Shown here in pieces: positions 5,057 to 5,708 of a DNA stretch of 5,708 nt; position 1 is the first letter of the stretch; every line of letters begins with the position of its first letter. This DNA comes from an uncultured Clostridia bacterium (GTDB lineage: Bacteria; Bacillota; Clostridia; TANB77; CAG-508). The position numbers and the translations under genes were made by a program. Below the pieces are notes generated by a model. It was not told the DNA's origin, did not search any database, and saw only the letters and a list, made by a program, of their open reading frames with translations. The stretch spans positions 1 to 5,708 of the forward strand of contig CANQKB010000084.1 in assembly GCA_947624405.1 (NCBI GenBank), given 5' to 3'.

Positions 5057-5191
5057 ATGAATATAGTTAAAGAATATGTCGATGATAAAACCAAAATTAG
5101 AATACATGCTGACTATATAAGCCAAGATAGTAAAGCTACAAAAGAAATGCTAGTTAGTTTAGTAATAAATTATATAAAAAAGAGTTTTTAA
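5057..5191 (+). CDS. Small 44-aa protein upstream of the recombinase
   Basis: The ORF starts at ATG 5057 with GAGGTG (5045-5050) six bases upstream and encodes 44 residues: MNIVKEYVDDKTKIRIHADY, then a helical C-terminal part KEMLVSLVINYIKKSF. The N-terminal half looks like a short strand hairpin (VKEYVDD, TKIRIHADY). There is no signal peptide. It stands 56 bases ahead of the recombinase start with no terminator between, so the two may be co-transcribed. I do not recognise a named family. Small proteins beside large serine recombinases sometimes control excision (directionality factors), but no motif here proves that. Confidence 0.6.
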   Translation: MNIVKEYVDDKTKIRIHADYISQDSKATKEMLVSLVINYIKKSF

Positions 5192-5213
5192 CATGTTACA
5201 ATAAAAGCATGTT
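5189..5213. repeat. Palindrome and CATGTT repeats between small ORF and recombinase
   Basis: TAACATGTTA (5189-5198) is a perfect 10-bp palindrome overlapping the small ORF stop, and CATGTT recurs at 5208-5213, so AACATG (5190-5195) can also pair with it. No T run follows. This is possibly a regulatory site of the recombinase. Confidence 0.25.
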
Positions 5214-5247
5214 GATAGAAAGGCAATAAACAGAGAAGGGAGGTTTC

Positions 5248-5708
5248 TTGAATAATATATTTATGGGATATTCCAATGATGTTATTATTGACATTGCTAA
5301 TGGTGAATATTCTTTATATTTAAGAAAGTCTAGGGCAGATTTAGAAGCGGAAGAAAGAGGAGAAGGCGAAACTCTTGCAAGACATGAAAAAATGCTAATC
5401 GAGTTAGCTAGGAGATATAGCTTTTCTATTGGTAAAATTTATCGTGAAATTGTAAGTGGAGAAAGTATCGAATCAAGACCAGTTGTTCAAGAGTTATTAA
5501 GAGATGTTGAAGAAGGAAGATGGAAAGGTGTTCTAGTTGTTGAAGTTGAAAGACTTGCTCGTGGTGATACAATGGATCAAGGACGAGTAGCAAAAAGTTT
5601 TAAATTTTCTAATACTAAAATTATAACACCGATTAAGATTTATGATCCCAATAATGAGTTTGATGAAGAATACTTTGAATTTGGCTTATTTATGTCTAGG
5701 AGAGAATA
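5248..5708 (+). CDS. Large serine recombinase (SprA-like site-specific integrase), 5' part
   Basis: The visible 153 residues form the catalytic domain of a serine recombinase. EYSLYLRKSRAD (20-31) contains the nucleophile S28 and R26. GEGETLARHEKML follows. IVSGESIESRP, then VEEGRWKGVLVVEVERLARGD (102-107 is RLARGD) carry the active-site arginines. TPIKIYDPNNEFDEEYFEF continues to LFMSRRE at the window edge. The spacing and YDP-N segment resemble SprA of Bacillus phage SPbeta and other large integrases, so a long C-terminal DNA-binding part should follow outside the window. Such enzymes join attP and attB and, with a directionality factor, excise the element. The start is taken as TTG 5248 with AAGGGAGG (5236-5243) four bases upstream. 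ATG 5263 is in frame but too far from that site. The gene lies on the element side of the broken cotJC and is its likely mover. Confidence 0.92.
   Translation, partial: MNNIFMGYSNDVIIDIANGEYSLYLRKSRADLEAEERGEGETLARHEKMLIELARRYSFSIGKIYREIVSGESIESRPVVQELLRDVEEGRWKGVLVVEVERLARGDTMDQGRVAKSFKFSNTKIITPIKIYDPNNEFDEEYFEFGLFMSRRE

Noticed and set aside
1..5708. CRISPR array or tRNA gene
   Set aside because: No regularly spaced repeats and no cloverleaf-like or T-loop GGTTCGA sequence were seen on either strand.

Overview
The window is AT-rich DNA with strong purine-rich ribosome binding sites (GGAGG type). It carries a spore-coat cotJ operon and a four-cysteine L32, so it comes from a spore-forming member of the Firmicutes, most likely an anaerobic Clostridia species. 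The genus cannot be fixed from the sequence. Every gene recognised is on the + strand.

Left block (1-2643). The 3' end of rpmF (ribosomal protein L32) is followed by a hairpin terminator. A textbook TTGACA-17-TATAAT promoter then drives three genes: a putative ATP-grasp-like protein broken by a frameshift, a Nudix hydrolase with an intact Nudix box, and a protein with a RelA/SpoT-type nucleotidyltransferase domain. The block ends in a second hairpin nearly identical to the one after rpmF. Two nucleotide-active families plus an ATP-grasp candidate in one operon suggest a nucleotide-signalling or stress/defence cassette. That role is inference.

Middle block (2727-3576). This is a translationally coupled cotJA-cotJB-cotJC operon for the inner spore coat. 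CotJC, a Mn-catalase-like protein, stops at residue 65, directly after the conserved GTEE, where the family normally continues for well over 100 further residues.

Right block (about 3577-5708). Foreign-looking DNA follows the broken cotJC. It holds a self-contained gene for a Fic-family protein (VbhA-like N-terminus, HPFCEGNTR motif, C-terminal winged HTH) with its own promoter and terminator, a short gene remnant, a 44-residue ORF, and the start of a large serine recombinase resembling SprA of phage SPbeta. The simplest reading is that a recombinase-mobilised element sits inside cotJC. Its left boundary lies near 3570-3580, and excision during sporulation could rebuild cotJC, as known for the skin element (sigK) and SPbeta (spsM).

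The most striking unlabelled signal is a 23-bp palindrome (TAAAGTGCAA-N3-TTGCACTTTA) in the fic promoter. It recurs with a single mismatch inside the fic coding region, immediately before the HTH-encoding part. This looks like a pair of operators for autoregulation.
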